A DNA stretch of 64,000 nucleotides from Chrysemys picta bellii (Eukaryota; Chordata; Testudines; Emydidae): NCBI RefSeq assembly GCF_011386835.1, contig NC_088791.1:4464998-4528997 (forward strand), given 5' to 3'. Of this stretch, positions 35,990-49,605 are shown in pieces (the first letter of the stretch is position 1; each line of letters begins with the position of its first letter). A program made the position numbers and the translations under genes. Below the pieces are notes generated by a model. That model searched no databases, was not told the origin of the DNA, and saw nothing but the letters and a program-made list of their open reading frames with translations.

Positions 35990-38422
35990 CAGTCTCTAAG
36001 GTGGCATAAGTAGCACAAGTGGGTGTCATGAAAGGAATCCCTTTTGTTCCTTTCAATTCCTGCAGGTCATGGGTAGGAGCATTGGGCAGTTCATTCTAAT
36101 TCTGCCAGAAAGGAGGGATCCATTTGTCTGCATTCTCATCACCTGCATTCCCAATGGGTCAGACCCTCTTCCCTTTGAAATTAATGGGAATCATTCCATT
36201 GCCTCCAGCTTGTTTCTTCTCAGGACCTAAGTCTGAAATTCACCCTTTGGCTGGGGGATGGTCTGATGCCAACCAACAATTTTAGTCCAATATTAAAGTT
36301 TCAAACTGGGTCTTAACAGGGTCTTAAGTGGAGTATGGACCTTTATGATGGCCGTCTCACCCGGGGTGAATCTTACACTATGGTGAGTAAAACTTGACCT
36401 AAGACTGGACCTCCAGTTAGGTCACCAATGCTGTCTCAAAGGGCTGCCTAGATCAGATTTGCTCATGAGATTTGCTCATGGGTCAAGGGGAGGGATGGTG
36501 GAAAGTGAAAGGAAGCAGTGCTCTTTTATGTCAGGATCTCTCCATCTATGAGCTGCCAGGAAAAGGACGTCTTGTGAGACAATGCAGCTGACTGAGCCCA
36601 GCAACAAGCCGAGGAGAGATGAAAATCACCTTCTTGAGGAAGGAGGAGATGGCTGTAGGATGAGATTTGACATAAACTGTGACCAGCCATAGGGCATGTT
36701 GCAGAAAACATTCCTGCCAGAACCAGCATGTTCTGTAAAGTGTAACGGATATCCGCAAGGATGGTTCCGTATCCAGGAAATGAGCAGGGGAGTCTTCCTT
36801 TGATTATGAGGCCCTGAACCTCTGTGAAGTTGAAGCAACTGTGCTGATTTACATCGAGGGGGAACTGTCATTTTTCAATTAAAAAGTTTTTAAAATAACA
36901 AGTGCAAAACTACATTTGAATGAAAATGAAACAGCCCCAGTTTGTCTGGCTTCACGTTAGGATGTGATTAAGAGAGTGAAATGAGAATCTGGCCTCCATT
37001 TTGTTTAAACTGATTGTATTACTCTGGCCAGAGGTTTCTCATCCCAACAACAATTTATTTATATTCTAAGAATACAACCCTTTGTGTGCGTGAAACAGCA
37101 GCGAGAGTTTGTGAGGGGCTTTGAACTCTGGAGTCCTGAGGTCGCTGAAGAACTTCCAGCCTCAACACCCCGCCTCTCCCTGTTTGAGAGGCCTAGAAAC
37201 AGAGACATGTTGAGAAGAAGATCACCCAGAGATCCGTTGCAGAACAGAAATACAACCCTACCAGAGGCAGGGCTGTAACTATGGAGGGGAGAATGGGTCA
37301 ACCGTCGAAGGCGTAGAGCTATTGGGGAGCAAAAATGGGCAATTCAAGTGTAGTGGCCTCCCCGGCCCCCACGCAGTGTTGGGCCCAGCAGCATCCAGAC
37401 GGAGCCCAGGGTTCTGAGAGTCTCCTCTGCCCATAGGATCATAGGCTCACGGGCCCAGGCAATTGCAGGCTCGCCGACATTAGTAGACTAATGGGGGGTC
37501 AGGAAGGCAGGGTGCTGAGCGGAGCTTGGCTCCTACTGAGCGTGCTCATTGCTCAGTAACATCTGCTGAAGCTGCTGCGCTTGCTGGCGACTAAAAAAGT
37601 GAAAGGGGGCAAATTGGGGGGGATGGGCACTGTCTGAGAAGGGGGCAGTAAGTGACTGCATGGGGGCAGGGGGATCAAACTACCGGAGGCAGGGGCAGAA
37701 GGGGGCCAAGGAGAAAAATTGGAGGGGTGGGAGGAGCCTGGGTTGAGGCCAGAGGTAAGTGGCTGCTAGAGGGTGGCAGAGGGCAAAGTCCTGGCACATG
37801 GAGTATTTTTGTCAGCACTCATCAGGGGTAAAACACACCCTGCTCCCTCCTTTAGCTCTGTGTTCCTGTTACTGGGATCTGTCCTTACTTGTTGCTGCTC
37901 CAGCCTGATTCAATTCTTATTACAGAGAACAGAATAAGGAGCCTCCCTCCCACTCACTGGAATAACGCTCCATTAACTGGCTAGCGAGGTGCCCTCACAT
38001 GTCAGGGAACTGACACCTTCAGCACAGCCTGGCCCGTGATGCTGAACACACCCAGGCTTTTCTTGTAATTTTGGGCTAGGGACAATTTTCAGTTGTGTCA
38101 AGTCAGCTAAAAATACAGGCCGTTGACTATCCACGTGAAGAGACCATTGGGAAAATCTGCATTGGGTGCAGAGCTGGATTTGGGCTGCTGGTGGGGTGTA
38201 CACTGGCAAAGACGCATGTTGACTGTGAACTGTGCTTGTAGCATTCAGGACTGTGACCCCGCCAGACTGTTCCTGACACCCTTCTCTATGTCCATCTAGC
38301 CAGCATTACCAGGGCATTGGCGTTGTTGCACCCTGAAGCACAGCATAATCCCATTTGAAAATCACCACAGCCAGGTACCTTCTTCTGTCTCTACACTTTG
38401 GTGTGAGGGGTTTCACCTCTCC
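35990..38422. other. Conserved spacer upstream of keratin 3
   Basis: Counterpart of 3640-5976, with the GATTTGCTCATG duplication shared with unit 2. Small deletions disrupt recurring short frames (for example around 38069, in the frame equivalent to 5543-5761). No gene supported. Confidence 0.55.
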
Positions 38423-40740
38423 AAAATCATAGAATCATAGACGATTAGGGTTGGAAGCGACCTCAGGATGTCATCTAGTCCAACCCCCTGCTCAAAGCAG
38501 GACCAACACCAACTAAATCATCCCAGCCAGGGCTTTGTCAAGCCGGGACTTAAAAACCTCTAAGGATGGAGATTCCACCACCTCCCTAGGTCGCCCATCC
38601 AGTGCTTCACCACCCTCCTAGTGAAATAGTGTTTTATAATATCTAACTTAGACCTCCCCCATTGCAACTTGAGAACATTGCTCCTTGTTCTGTCATCTGG
38701 TACCACTGAGAACAGCCGAGCTCCATCCTCTTTGGAACCCCCCTTTAGGTACTTTAAGGTTGCTATCAAATCCCCAATCATTCTTCCCTCCTGCTGACCA
38801 AATAATCCCAGTTCCCAAATCATCTCTTCATAAATCTGTTTCCCCAGCACCCTAGTCATTTTTGTGGCCCTCTGCTGGACTCTCTCCAATATGTCCACAT
38901 CCTTTCTGTATTGGGGGCCCCAAAACTGGAAGCAATACTGTACATATGGCCTCCGCACTGCGGAATAGATGGGAATAATCACTTCCCTCAATCTGCTGGC
39001 AATGCTGCTACTAATACAGCCCAATATGCCATTGGCCTTCCTGGCAACAAGGGCACACTGCTGACTCATATCCAGCTTCTCATCCACTGTAATCCCCAGG
39101 TCCTTTTCTGCAGAACTGCTGTTTAGCCAGTCGGTCCCCAGCCTGTAGCAGTGCATGGGATTCTTCCGTCCTAAATGCAGGACTCTGTACTTGTCCTTGT
39201 TGAACCTCATCAGATTTCTTTTGGCCCAATCCTCCAATTTGTCTAGGTCACTCTGCACCCTATCCCTACCCTCCAGCGTATCTACCTCACCCCCAGACTG
39301 GTGTCATCTATGAACTTACTGAGGGTGCAATCCATTCCATCATCCAGATCATTAATAAAGATGTTGAACACAACTGGCCCCAGGAGTGACCCCTGAGGCA
39401 CTCCGCTTGATACCGGCTGCCAACTAGACCTCAAGCCATTGAGCCCGACAATCTATCCAGCTTTCTATCCATCTCATAGTCCATTTATCCAATCTATGCT
39501 TTTTTAACTTGCTGGCAAGAATCCTGTGGGAGATGGTATCAAAAGCTTTGCTAAAGTCAAGATATATCACCTCCACTTCTTTCCCCATATCCACAGAGCC
39601 AGTTATCTCATGAAAGAAGGCAGCCAGGTTAGTTAGGCATGACTTGCCTCTCGTGAATCCATGTTGACTTTTCCTGATCACCTTCCTCTCTTCCAAGTAC
39701 TTCAAAATGGTTTCCTTGAGGAACTGCTCCATGATTTTTCAGGGACGGAGGTGAGGCTGACCGGTCTGTAGTTCCCCGAGTTTTCCTTCTTCCCTTTTGT
39801 AAAGATGGGCACTATATTTGCCTTTTTCCAATCTTCTGGGACCTCCCCCGATCGCCACGAGTTGCCAAAGATAATGGCTAATGGCTCTGCTATCACATCA
39901 GCCAACTCCCTCATCAACCTTGGATGCATTCATTCTAGACCCATGGACTTGTGAATGTCCATTTTTTCTAAATAGTCCTTAACCTGTTCGTTTACCACTG
40001 AGGGTTGCTCATCTCCTCACCATACTGTTTTGCCAAAGACAGCAGTGTGGGATATGACCTTGTCTGTGAAGACCGAGGCAAAATAATCATTGAGTACGTC
40101 AGCTCTTTCCACATCTTCTGTCTCTAGGTTGCCCTCCCCCCATTCGTTAAGGCTCCCAAACGTTCCCTGACTTTTTTCTTGTTGCTAACATACATTTAGA
40201 AACCCTTCTTGTTACCTTTCACATCCCTTGCCAGCTGCAACTCCAGTTGTGTTTTGGCCTTCCTGATTACACGCCTGGATGTTCAAGCAATATTTTTATA
40301 CTCCTTCCTAGTCATCTGTCCAAGTTTCCGGTTCTTGTAAGCTTTCTTTTTGTGTTTAAGCTCACTGAAGATTTCACTGTTAAGCCAAGCTGGTTGCCTG
40401 CCATATTTGGTATTCTCCACAGCTCTAAGCCCCTGCAGATGGTGGTGGGGTGTGGAACCCTGGCACTCTTAGCCACTGGAGATGTCAGGGGTACCCCAGA
40501 TCTCTGAATGACCAGGGGTGCACAGAGAACTAGGGAGACACAACAGCACTGGGTGCTGCACCCCCTTTCCCCCATTTTTTCATATTTGTTTTTAGTAAAA
40601 GTCAGAGCTAGGTCATGCGCTTCCATGAGTCTTTGTTCATTGCCCATGACCTCTCTCTGAGTTTTACTAAAATTAACTGAGACCAAATCTTAACCTGAAT
40701 TATTATTAGTCTAGAATATCCTAACTCAAAAAATCTGTAA
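38423..40740 (-). mobile_element. CR1 LINE, unit 3
   Basis: Same insertion as 18643-20965. The longest frame (38560-39258, 232 codons) covers the reverse transcriptase C-terminus, with [16 protein letters not shown] and FTRRVVKHW. The catalytic FADD reads FIDD near 39313. Further frames lie at 39424-39732, 39702-39929 and 40312-40686. Inactive. Confidence 0.9.
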
Positions 40741-42011
40741 TAAAAATAATTATAAAAAATATGGTAGGAGGCACAAATATGCTTGCTCAGCCAGAGCTCT
40801 AAAATGTATAATTCAAACATCAAAAACTTGCTTTATGTCATAGCGTCCGTTGGGCTGAAGTCACCAGGTGCACTGTGTGCGCTACTTTCTCTTTCTTTGG
40901 CAACACATCTCTCTAATGGGGCAGAGTATCCCAATGGTAACGAATTCCTTCAGGTTTGTGAAACAAGGCACAGGGTAGGTTATTTCTCTAACATGCCCTT
41001 CTTTATACATGAGGCTAATAATGGTCCAAAGGAATTACAAGTGTGTACATTTCAAGCTCGTTCATGTGCAGTATAGGAAGAAAAATCTCTATATGGAATT
41101 GAAATGGATAAAATTTTGGTACAAGAGTGTTTAATTCTTCGCAAGTGTAAATACCCACCACTGAGCCAACACCTTCAAATAAACAAGTTAAAGTGCATGA
41201 CAAGACTCTAAATGGTTTATCGTTGCTCACACTTAGATGAGAATACGTTTCACCCCAAAGGTCCCCCCCAGAAATATCAAAACAAAATAAAAAATATTCA
41301 TACTGAACCTCTCCAAGAGTTACTCTCAGGTTAGTGATGTCTTTGGAAGCCCTGAATGGGAAGTATCCAGTAGGGTTCAGGAGATACAGGTTAGTGTTTG
41401 GCATGAGTAGTCCCAACTATTGGGGTTCATTTGTGAATCTGCAAATCACACCCTGTCTTACCGTCACATCGATATGAATGCCTCACTTTCCCCCCATGCC
41501 AAGCAAGTATAATTGTAACATGAAGGGTAGATTGTCTGAAGCGTCCTCTGATCTAAGGATTTCAAAGCACTTCACAAAAGGCACATCATGTTTTATATGG
41601 GCAAAGAGGTGTATTATTATAATCGCAGTAACTTTTTACTAGGATGAGACATTCCAATATTGAAGTTTGGCTTCACTTTAAAAATGCATGTCAAGGTCTC
41701 AGATGTCACTCCAGTGCTCAGTTCAAGAGTCCTAGCCTCTGAAATGGGGGCTTTTTGATTTTCATTCAATGAACCTTTGCATTTCCCGGTTATATATATT
41801 TTCAAGTTGACGGGTAGGTGCTGAACCAGTGGAAAGGAGAACAGTTCCATCAATTTGAGATTGAAGGAAGGCACTTTACCCATCCTGGGTGAGAGAAAAC
41901 CTTTCTGCACCTCCACCCAGAGCTGCTCATATCTAATATAGAGTGAAATCAATGGGAACCATCAGCCATTGCATCTCCACCCATGAGCAGCCAAGAGAAC
42001 TGGGTCTTTTA
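40741..42011. other. Inter-repeat spacer, unit 3
   Basis: Non-coding counterpart of 20966-22240, with no credible gene. Confidence 0.5.
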
Positions 42012-42296
42012 GGGCTTGCCTATACTTACCGCGCTGGTTCGGCGGCAGGCAATCGAACTTCTGGGTTCGATTTATCGCGTCTAGTCTGGACGCGATAAAT
42101 CGAACTCAGAAGTGCTCCCCGTCGACTCCGGTAATCCTGCTCGCCGCGAGGAGTACGCGGAGTCGACGGGGGAGCCTGCCTGCCAGGTCTGGACGGCGGT
42201 AAGTTCGAACTAAGGTACGTCGACTTCAGCTACTTTATTCACGTAGCTGAAGTTGCGTACCTTAGTTCGATTTGGGGGTTTAGTGTAGACCAAGCC
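42012..42296. mobile_element. PIF/Harbinger-type MITE, unit 3
   Basis: 285 bp insertion flanked by TTA on both sides (42009-42011, 42297-42299), the target preferred by PIF/Harbinger transposases. Its ends are imperfect inverted repeats (GGGCTTGCCTATACTTA against GGCTTGGTCTACACTAAA). Inside are strong hairpins: CCCCGTCGACTCC facing GGAGTCGACGGGG, and CTTCAGCTACTTTATTCACG with its complement. Units 1 and 2 have the empty site. No coding capacity. Confidence 0.88.
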
Positions 42297-43321
42297 TTAG
42301 AGACTTCAGCTAATAAAGAAAAGGTAGAAGCACAAAACAGACAGCGTTAATGGCCAGATTGTGGGATTAATTGCAAGTCTGATCGACCTAGGGCATTCTG
42401 CAAGGCCCTATAAAAATATAGATTTTTAGCCAGAATTAGGATGATTTTAAAGTGCAAAATTGACCCTCACCAGGATTTCTGGTAACGTGGACAGCATAAA
42501 ACGCCTCCCCTCAATTGTAGAGGAGAGAATATCACTGAGGTCTATGGAACTGGACTGATGTACACTAGCTGAGGATCCTTTACAGAGCGATGTTTGTTAA
42601 TGAAAGGAAAATGAAAAGCTTTTTTAAATGAAAAACGGAACAGCCCCAAATTCAGAGGCTAGGAATCATGAACAGTTGACTGGAACTTTAACATGTAATT
42701 GTAAAGTTCATCTCATCCAGCGTTCCTCAAATGTGGCCATAAATGGAGATTTTTGCAGCCCCGATAACCTCCGAAGCATGGGCAGGTATTGGGGGCAGGG
42801 AAAGCAGCAGTTCCTCCCTTCAGTGTCCAGCTGTTGTTGCTTGTTAAAGGCTTTCCCTTCTCCCTTTCCCTGGTTCCTGTCATGCAGACACAGAGCAGAA
42901 GACCAGAAGTCTGAAGTGCAGGTAATATGATGATGTATATTGGGCTTAATTCTAGCAAGCATATCCATAACTCTGTGCGCTGGAAGAGCCTTTTTCCCCA
43001 GGGTCCCAATTCCCCCCTCCTTAGTAGGCATCATTATACCTGTAGTGCATGCCCTTGGTCCCACCTCTTACAATTTATGGCAAGTGTTGGGTCTGGGGGC
43101 TTTGCTACCACCTTTTTTGTATCCCATGGCAGGGGTAAGGAGTGAGGTTGTGTTTCGGTCAGGGTCAGGCAAATCTTTGGCCTTTTAGTGTTTCCTATTC
43201 CCATCCCTCTCCAGACAGGCTGCTTGACCTTATCTCAGGAGAGGAATTTGAGACAAGACTGTCCTTCAAGTGTATACTCGTATATTACACTCCCAACATA
43301 CCCAGCAATGTTTTAGCTTTA
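42297..43321. other. Inter-repeat spacer, unit 3
   Basis: Non-coding counterpart of 22230-23249. Frames 42628-43366 are not supported as genes. Confidence 0.5.
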
Positions 43322-43972
43322 TGTCAGGGTTCCCTCCCCGCTTGGAACTCTGGGGTACAGATGTAGGGCCCCCATGAAAGAGGCACTAAGCTTATTTCTA
43401 CCAACTTAAGTTAAAAACTTCCCCAAGGCACAAATTCTTCATTGCCCTTGGATAGTATGCTGCCACCACCAAGTGACTTAGACAAAGATTGAAGGAAAAG
43501 GACCACTTGGAATTTCTGTTCCCCCAAAATTCCCCCAAACCTCTTCACTCCCTTTCCTGGGGAGGCTTGAGAGTAGCCAAGGTGAACACAGACCAGACCC
43601 TTGGGTTTTTAGGACTCTAGAAACCCAATCAGATTCTTAAAAACAGAACTTTTTTATAGAGAAAACTAAAAGAAGCACCTCTGTAAAATCAGGATGGAAA
43701 GTAATTTACAGGGTTATCAGATTCAAAACACAGATGATTTCCCCTCTTGGCAAAACTTTAAAGTTACAAAACCAGGGATAAACCTCCCTCTCAGCACAGG
43801 GAAAATTCACAAGCTAAAACAAACGATAATTTAAGGCATTTCCTTCTTATTATTTACAATTTGTAGTCTTAGATCCTTAGTTCAGGTATAACTTTAGGAG
43901 GTATATTTTTCCTGTCCTGATTCCTCGCTGACTCGGAAAGAACAAAGGAACAAGGCAAAAACCTCCCCCCCC
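43322..43972 (-). mobile_element. Solo LTR, family A, unit 3 (truncated)
   Basis: Same insertion as 23250-24027. Here a deletion removed the far end, including the second target duplication. The break is at a C-run near 43965. Confidence 0.8.
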
Positions 43973-45256
43973 CACTCAGTGTCTTTGTTCTTTGTTGACA
44001 CATATTGGTAAGAATATAAAAATATCAAAAATTCAAATGAGCAAACAAGACCCAAAATTCTATCTCAGGCAAATAAACTGGCTTGAATACAACATTATCA
44101 TCACTAAAACACTCAGACTCCTGAGTAGCTGTTACCAAGGGTAGTGTGATGTGCCTCCTTGGTGTTTGCACTGGTGCCACCAGCATCGATCAGCACCATG
44201 GCCCATGCACCCTCCTCAGGGACTCTGGGAAGTGTCTCTGGATATATGTAGGGCTAGTGTGTGTGGTATCAAAGGCAGCTCTTGTCAGTGTAGGTGGCTT
44301 CGGCGTTTTGTTGTTGTGTGTTCTCCTGGTCATCTGCCCTACGGGCACCTGGCTGGGAAACGGGGAGCCTAGGACACTGCATGTGATCAGATGGTTCCTG
44401 GGGTGAGCTCTCGCTGAAGAGCTGGGGGAGGCAGGGACAGAGAGACAATTTTGTTAGATCAGCCATTAGCAAGAGTTAGTGGCTGCACTCTGAGGGGACA
44501 AAAATTTTCTTGTGAGAACCCCAGCCTAAACATACCTCTGCTGGTAATATATGAATAGAACCTGGTCCATGGATGGTTTACATTAATGCAGATTTCCCTA
44601 TAGCTGAGACAAAGTAGGAAATGCCCCAATTACTTATACCAGCCAGAGGTTTGTTTGGGGTATTACTTTAAGCTGCCTTGCTGGTGATGGGCTCACACCT
44701 GTATTGTGAAAGGACAGGCTTGACTGGTTAAGCCAGACTTGTTAAAGAGAGGGAAAAGCAGAAAGATAAAGAGAAAAGCACCGGAGTTGACTTAAGAAAA
44801 AAATCCAATGCACATGAGATACTGTCTGGAGAGACTGATGACTATGAGTGCTGTCCTCAGGGCAGACTGTCAAAAAGTAGGGCGGAAACCCTAGCTGGCG
44901 GCATGTTCTATAATTGGATTTCACCAACCCAGTACAAAGTGTGAACTCCCAAAGTACTAGAATAGTTTTATAATGGAGTCACAGTCTCCCCTTGGACACT
45001 CCAGTCTATCTTGTCTCCCGGGGAAGCTGAACTGTGTGATAAATGGTGGTGACTTCCAGAAAAAAATCACAAAATAGCAACATTACACCCAGTCCTACAT
45101 TCATTCAGGTCGCTTTGCATCCCAGATCTCCCATCAAAGATAATACTGATCGTGAATTCTACAGTAAACTAATTAAAGTTTATTAGCTAAGAAAAAGGAC
45201 TGAGAGTTATTGAGATGGTAAAGCAGCTAAAAATATATGTACAGGTTAATCACAGT
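43973..45256. other. Spacer between LTRs, unit 3
   Basis: Non-coding. It includes about 795 bp (44432-45226) absent from unit 2. Both edges carry GCAG, suggesting a microhomology deletion in unit 2. Confidence 0.45.
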
Positions 45257-45964
45257 TGTGACGGGGCAAGGCCAGATGGCTATAGTAAAGTAGTGGGAGA
45301 CAGATATATTAGCCACAGGCTAAACAAATCCTTATACCAGGATAAGCAAATAGCAGCTGCTCCAAGTCAATTAAGACACCTGGAGCCAATTAACATCTTT
45401 CCAGAAGGCAGGGAAGACAGGTACGTTGATCGGGACACATGAAGCCAATCAGGGCCTGGCTGAAACTAGTTAAAAGCCTCCCAGTTTGTCAGTTGGGCAC
45501 GTGTGTCAGGAGCTGTAGGAGGAAGCTACGCTGTTGGAGAAACTGAGCAGTACAAACCAAATCAGGCACAAGGATGGAGGTAGTGAGATAAGGGTGAAGT
45601 AGATATTGAGGAAGTGGGGGCTGCTGTGGGGAAGTGGCCCAGGGAATTGTACACATCCTGTTTCCAAAAGGTCAGCTACCATAGCTGATACTATTAGGGT
45701 CCCTGGGCTGAAGCCCAGAGTAAAGGGCGGGCCTAGGCTCTCCCCTTCCCCACCCGTGAATTAATCACTGTGACTGAGAGACAACAGGGAGAGTAGCTTC
45801 TCCTCACCAACCTTGCTGGCTTCTCATGAAAATGGCTCAGTAGGCTGTGACCTTTGCCTCTAGAGATTGAAGAGCTACGTGGAGGGTCACAGTGAGCCTC
45901 TGAGGCTAGCAAAATCTGCCAGGAAGTGTGGGACCCACGGAGACTGGGACAGAGCTTTGTCACA
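45257..45964 (+). mobile_element. Solo LTR, family B, unit 3
   Basis: 708 bp, same insertion as 24582-25289, here with the intact start TGTGACGGGG. Two bases of the right flank (CA of CACAGT) were lost. Confidence 0.8.
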
Positions 45965-47395
45965 GTCTATAATTCCTAAAAGTCGCAGAGATTTGGGAAA
46001 CTGGCAGTTTCCTAAAAGTCTTTTAGGGCTACCCAGAGTAACTCTTTTTCTCATTCAGTTATTCTGCCTGTGAGAATCCAATGAGTCCAGAGATGAAGAA
46101 TTTTTTCTTGTGTCCATACGTTTAGTTTCTTCCCACAGAAAAGAAGGTGACAGGGTCACCGCCTATGTGGGCCCTTTCTCTGATGGCAGAGAGAAGAATG
46201 CATGTAAGGTCTTTGATCAGCACACACAATGGCCACTTGCCTTCAAATGCACAAGAATTCACACCTTCCTGTTTAATTTCTTCATTTGCATTAAACAAGG
46301 CTTCTTTCTCATTTGATGCAGTCTAGACTAGTAAGTAGCTGTGTCACACTGGCTGTAACCTGGGGTGCCCGGCACACTGCTCTGCTTCTGTAGCCTCCAG
46401 TCCTGGACTGCTCACCAACAGGCTCCAGCACGTCAGCCGCTTCCAGCTTGGTCTGTGTGTAATCTGCAGCCAGGCACAGCTCAGCTCTTACCAGCCTTGT
46501 TCATACTGCAGGGTGACGCCAACACAGCCCCAGTCCTAGATTTCCCCCCAGAAATGGATGTCCTGTGCTGCTCAGCCCTCTCCAGGACAATACAAGCTTA
46601 ACCTGCAGCAAGAGAGATTTAGTGAGATATTAGGATAAACTTGCTAACTACAAGGATAGTTGAGCTGGTCATCATAATGGTTGCAAAGAGTATGGACAGA
46701 TTATGTTTAATTATCTGATAATTACACAGATAATTATGTATCTGTACTGGAAATCATGTGCTCAAGGTCTGGGAGTTATGGCAAGTCACACAAAGGGATG
46801 AACTTGCTCCTATCAGGCAGGAGGGAACAGACCTGTCTCTCTCTCTCACTCTCAAGGTGGTCTTGTGTGTATTGGGTATTGTCCACTTCACAAAGGAGGC
46901 CTGTCCACAGACGGAGCCGAATTCTAATCAAGAGCTTGTGAAATCACCAAGAAAGAGGCACACAGGGGAAAAAAACAAACAACCAGCAGGGCAGCACCCT
47001 GTTAATGAGTAAAGACAATGGAGCGCTGGAGCATCCCTGGGGGGCAGAGGTTACCTCCGGCATCCTTCACTGCAGAGACAAGCGGATAGCGTGGCTTCCC
47101 TCATGAAAAGAGGAGCACAGCTAGGCCTGGGTGCGAAACACTGCAAGGACTTTGGGTGATCGTTAGGTAAATACATCCAGGTAAGTGGGGTGAGCTGTTC
47201 CTTCGGGAGTCATGTGGAGCAGGGTTGCCTGCGCCAGGGAGCCACTCGCAGGGGTCGGGGTTGAGGTGTGCCTGTTGCTAACTGGCAGACTGACAGCAAA
47301 GCCTGCGTAGACTATAATGGGAGGGCTTCTGTTGCCCACAGCAAAAGAGGTATTGAGCTGATCCATGGCCAGGTACAGTCATGGCTTCCCTACCA
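45965..47395. other. Unclassified non-coding DNA, unit 3
   Basis: Counterpart of 25290-27599. It lacks the 560 bp around 25647-26207 and the 321 bp with the pol fragment. No gene seen. Confidence 0.45.
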
Positions 47396-47900
47396 TAGTG
47401 CATGTTGTGCTCAGTTCTGGTGTTTGCACTTCAAAAAAGATGTTGGAAAAATTGGAGACGGTTCAGAAAAGAGCCAGCTAAAGGATCTGAGCTCTGGACA
47501 ACGTGTCTTATAGTTAGAGACTAAAGAAACCCATCAGCTTTAGTTTATCCAAGGATAGGTTAAGCGTCTGCAAGTACTCACATGGGGAAGAGAGTTCTGA
47601 CTGCCGACAATTCTTTAATCTGGCAGACAAAGGAGGAACCCGAAGGCAGAGACATTCAGACTAGAAATAGCATGCCATGTTTTCACAGTGAGGGTAATTC
47701 ACCATTGGAACATCTGAGGTAGTGACGTGCTGAGTCAAGCCTGGATGCCTTTCTATGGGATATGCACTAGCACAATCAGGGGTTCTGGGCATGATGCAGA
47801 AACAATTGCATGAGGTTCCCTAGCGTGTGTTAGGTGGGAGATCAGGCTGGGTCATCAGAATGATCCCTTCTAGCCTTAATATCTATGACTCTATGGGGCT
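47396..47900 (+). mobile_element. Old CR1-like 3' tail, unit 3
   Basis: Uninterrupted version of the tail split in unit 2. It contains CAATTCTTTAATCTGGCAGA and ends at CTTAATATCTATGACTC. Confidence 0.65.
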
Positions 47901-48960
47901 GGTGAATTGTGTCCCAGGGAAGGGGTGGGAGTTCTCTCACTTGCGATATTTACAACTTAAACTGAAACAACGCTCCAGACAGAGTTGTCAGCTCTCTAAC
48001 ATCTGGGCCTATGTAACCCCACTACTTAGTGAGCCAGAGCAGGTCGTCCCTCTCCAGAACTCCCCAGGGTGCTTTGTGCCATGCCTGGTGTTTGTTCTAG
48101 TCTTTAATTTCCCTACAATAATGGGGATGTGGTTATCGTAACCACAGCTGGATATAAATATATACTGTCTGTAATGAACTTGCTAGAGCGTGTGTGTGTG
48201 TGTGTGTGTGTGTGGTTGGGTGGGTGTGTGCGCGCGCGTATGTGTGTGTGTATGAGACAGACGATAGAGAGAGCACTGCCCTCTAATGGACAGAATCAGA
48301 ATGGCACAATGGTGTGTGGTGAGCCCTAGAAAGAGGACGGTTACAGGGAATTCTCCTGTAGCTCCATTTTCCAGATGAAGGAGCTACAGGATGTAATGTG
48401 CCCATCAGACCATGTGGAATTAAGAAGAAACTGACTGACTGTCAAAAACAGAGGGAAAAAATTAAATCAATCGAAGAAATTATCTAAATTTGGCCTGTAT
48501 CTAATTAGACCTTTAGGAACAAAGGGCCTCTCAAATCCTCCAGACAGTCTAAAAAACTGTCTAAAAACATTCAGGACTCAGTGGTCTTCTAACCATTTTC
48601 ACTTATTCTCCTGTGTGAACTAAAAAAGTCCTGTTCCACTCGTTCTCTCCCTAACTCTTCAGACTATGTGCTAGGGATCCTTTTAATTTAGGACTGAATC
48701 TTGCACAGACACTCTCTGATTCTTAACAATGGGAAGGGTTTAGGGGTTTTCCATTTTTTTTCCTATTTTCGAGTTGCAGGCATTGGTTTCTTCATACTTA
48801 AGAAATTAATGCTTGGATTGTCAGAGCAAGACATGCATTTGGGACAGTAGATCCTGTTGATTTTAGTTGGAACTTGGGCATTCAGATCCCTTAGGGAGCT
48901 CTGAAAAATCTCACCCCCAATTTTTAATTCAGGATTTTGGAAGAAACTCCCTCAGTTTCC
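47901..48960. other. Non-coding DNA with GT microsatellite, unit 3
   Basis: Matches unit 2 (29366-30343), with a (GT)n tract at 48190-48251. About 80 bp near 48755-48830 are missing from unit 2. Homology with unit 2 stops at CAGTTTCC. Confidence 0.5.
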
Positions 48961-49426
48961 TCTATAAAGGACTAATTCATTGTTTTCTGCTTTCTTCTGA
49001 AGCAGCTGGTGAGAGACACTCATTGAGACAGGATACCGAATTAGATGGGTCACTCGTCTCTTCCAGCCTGGCAACTTCTACCTTCTCATATGCAGGAGTA
49101 ATTCTAGATGCAGATCTTCATCTGGTCTGACTTAGTGTAGCTGCAGTGAAGCCAGTGGTGCTTCACAGATTTGCACCAGGGGAGGGTGTAGTGGGTTGTG
49201 GTTCGTTTGGATTAAAAAATTCCACTTCTGTTATTTCATCAGCAAGTGTTAGTGGCTCGCTAAAGTTTCCAAACCAAAGTACAGCCATGTTCTATGAGAT
49301 ATTTTTTTAGTGGACTGGAAACCCAAGCATTAATGACAGATATTTACGATCAATTTATACTTCTTAGAGACAGTATTTTTTAGTACAAAATGAAGAAAAA
49401 GAATTTAGAAGTGTTGGTTAGGTCCC

Positions 49427-49428
<2 letters not shown>
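48961..49428. other. Unit 3-specific DNA
   Basis: No gene. A CTATAAAGG at 48962-48970 could be an old TATA box of the plus-strand keratin pseudogene downstream, but nothing else supports it. GAGACAGGATACC near 49024 resembles an old LINE 3' end. Confidence 0.3.
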
Positions 49429-49503
<75 letters not shown>

Positions 49504-49505
49504 TC
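49429..49505. repeat. (CTTT)n microsatellite
   Basis: About 19 perfect tetranucleotide repeats, upstream of the keratin pseudogene and absent from the other units. Confidence 0.95.
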
Positions 49506-49605
49506 ATGACCTGACTTACAATAGGAGATTATCATTAAAATTTTCATTCCACCAACCCATGTAACTTGAGTTTACTGTCTTGCCTTCTGCATCTTTCAAA
49601 TTTAT

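Noticed and set aside
48962..48970. CTATAAAGG as a TATA box for the keratin pseudogene
   Set aside because: No matching exon 1 donor or CTAATTAG block is nearby; it could be chance.
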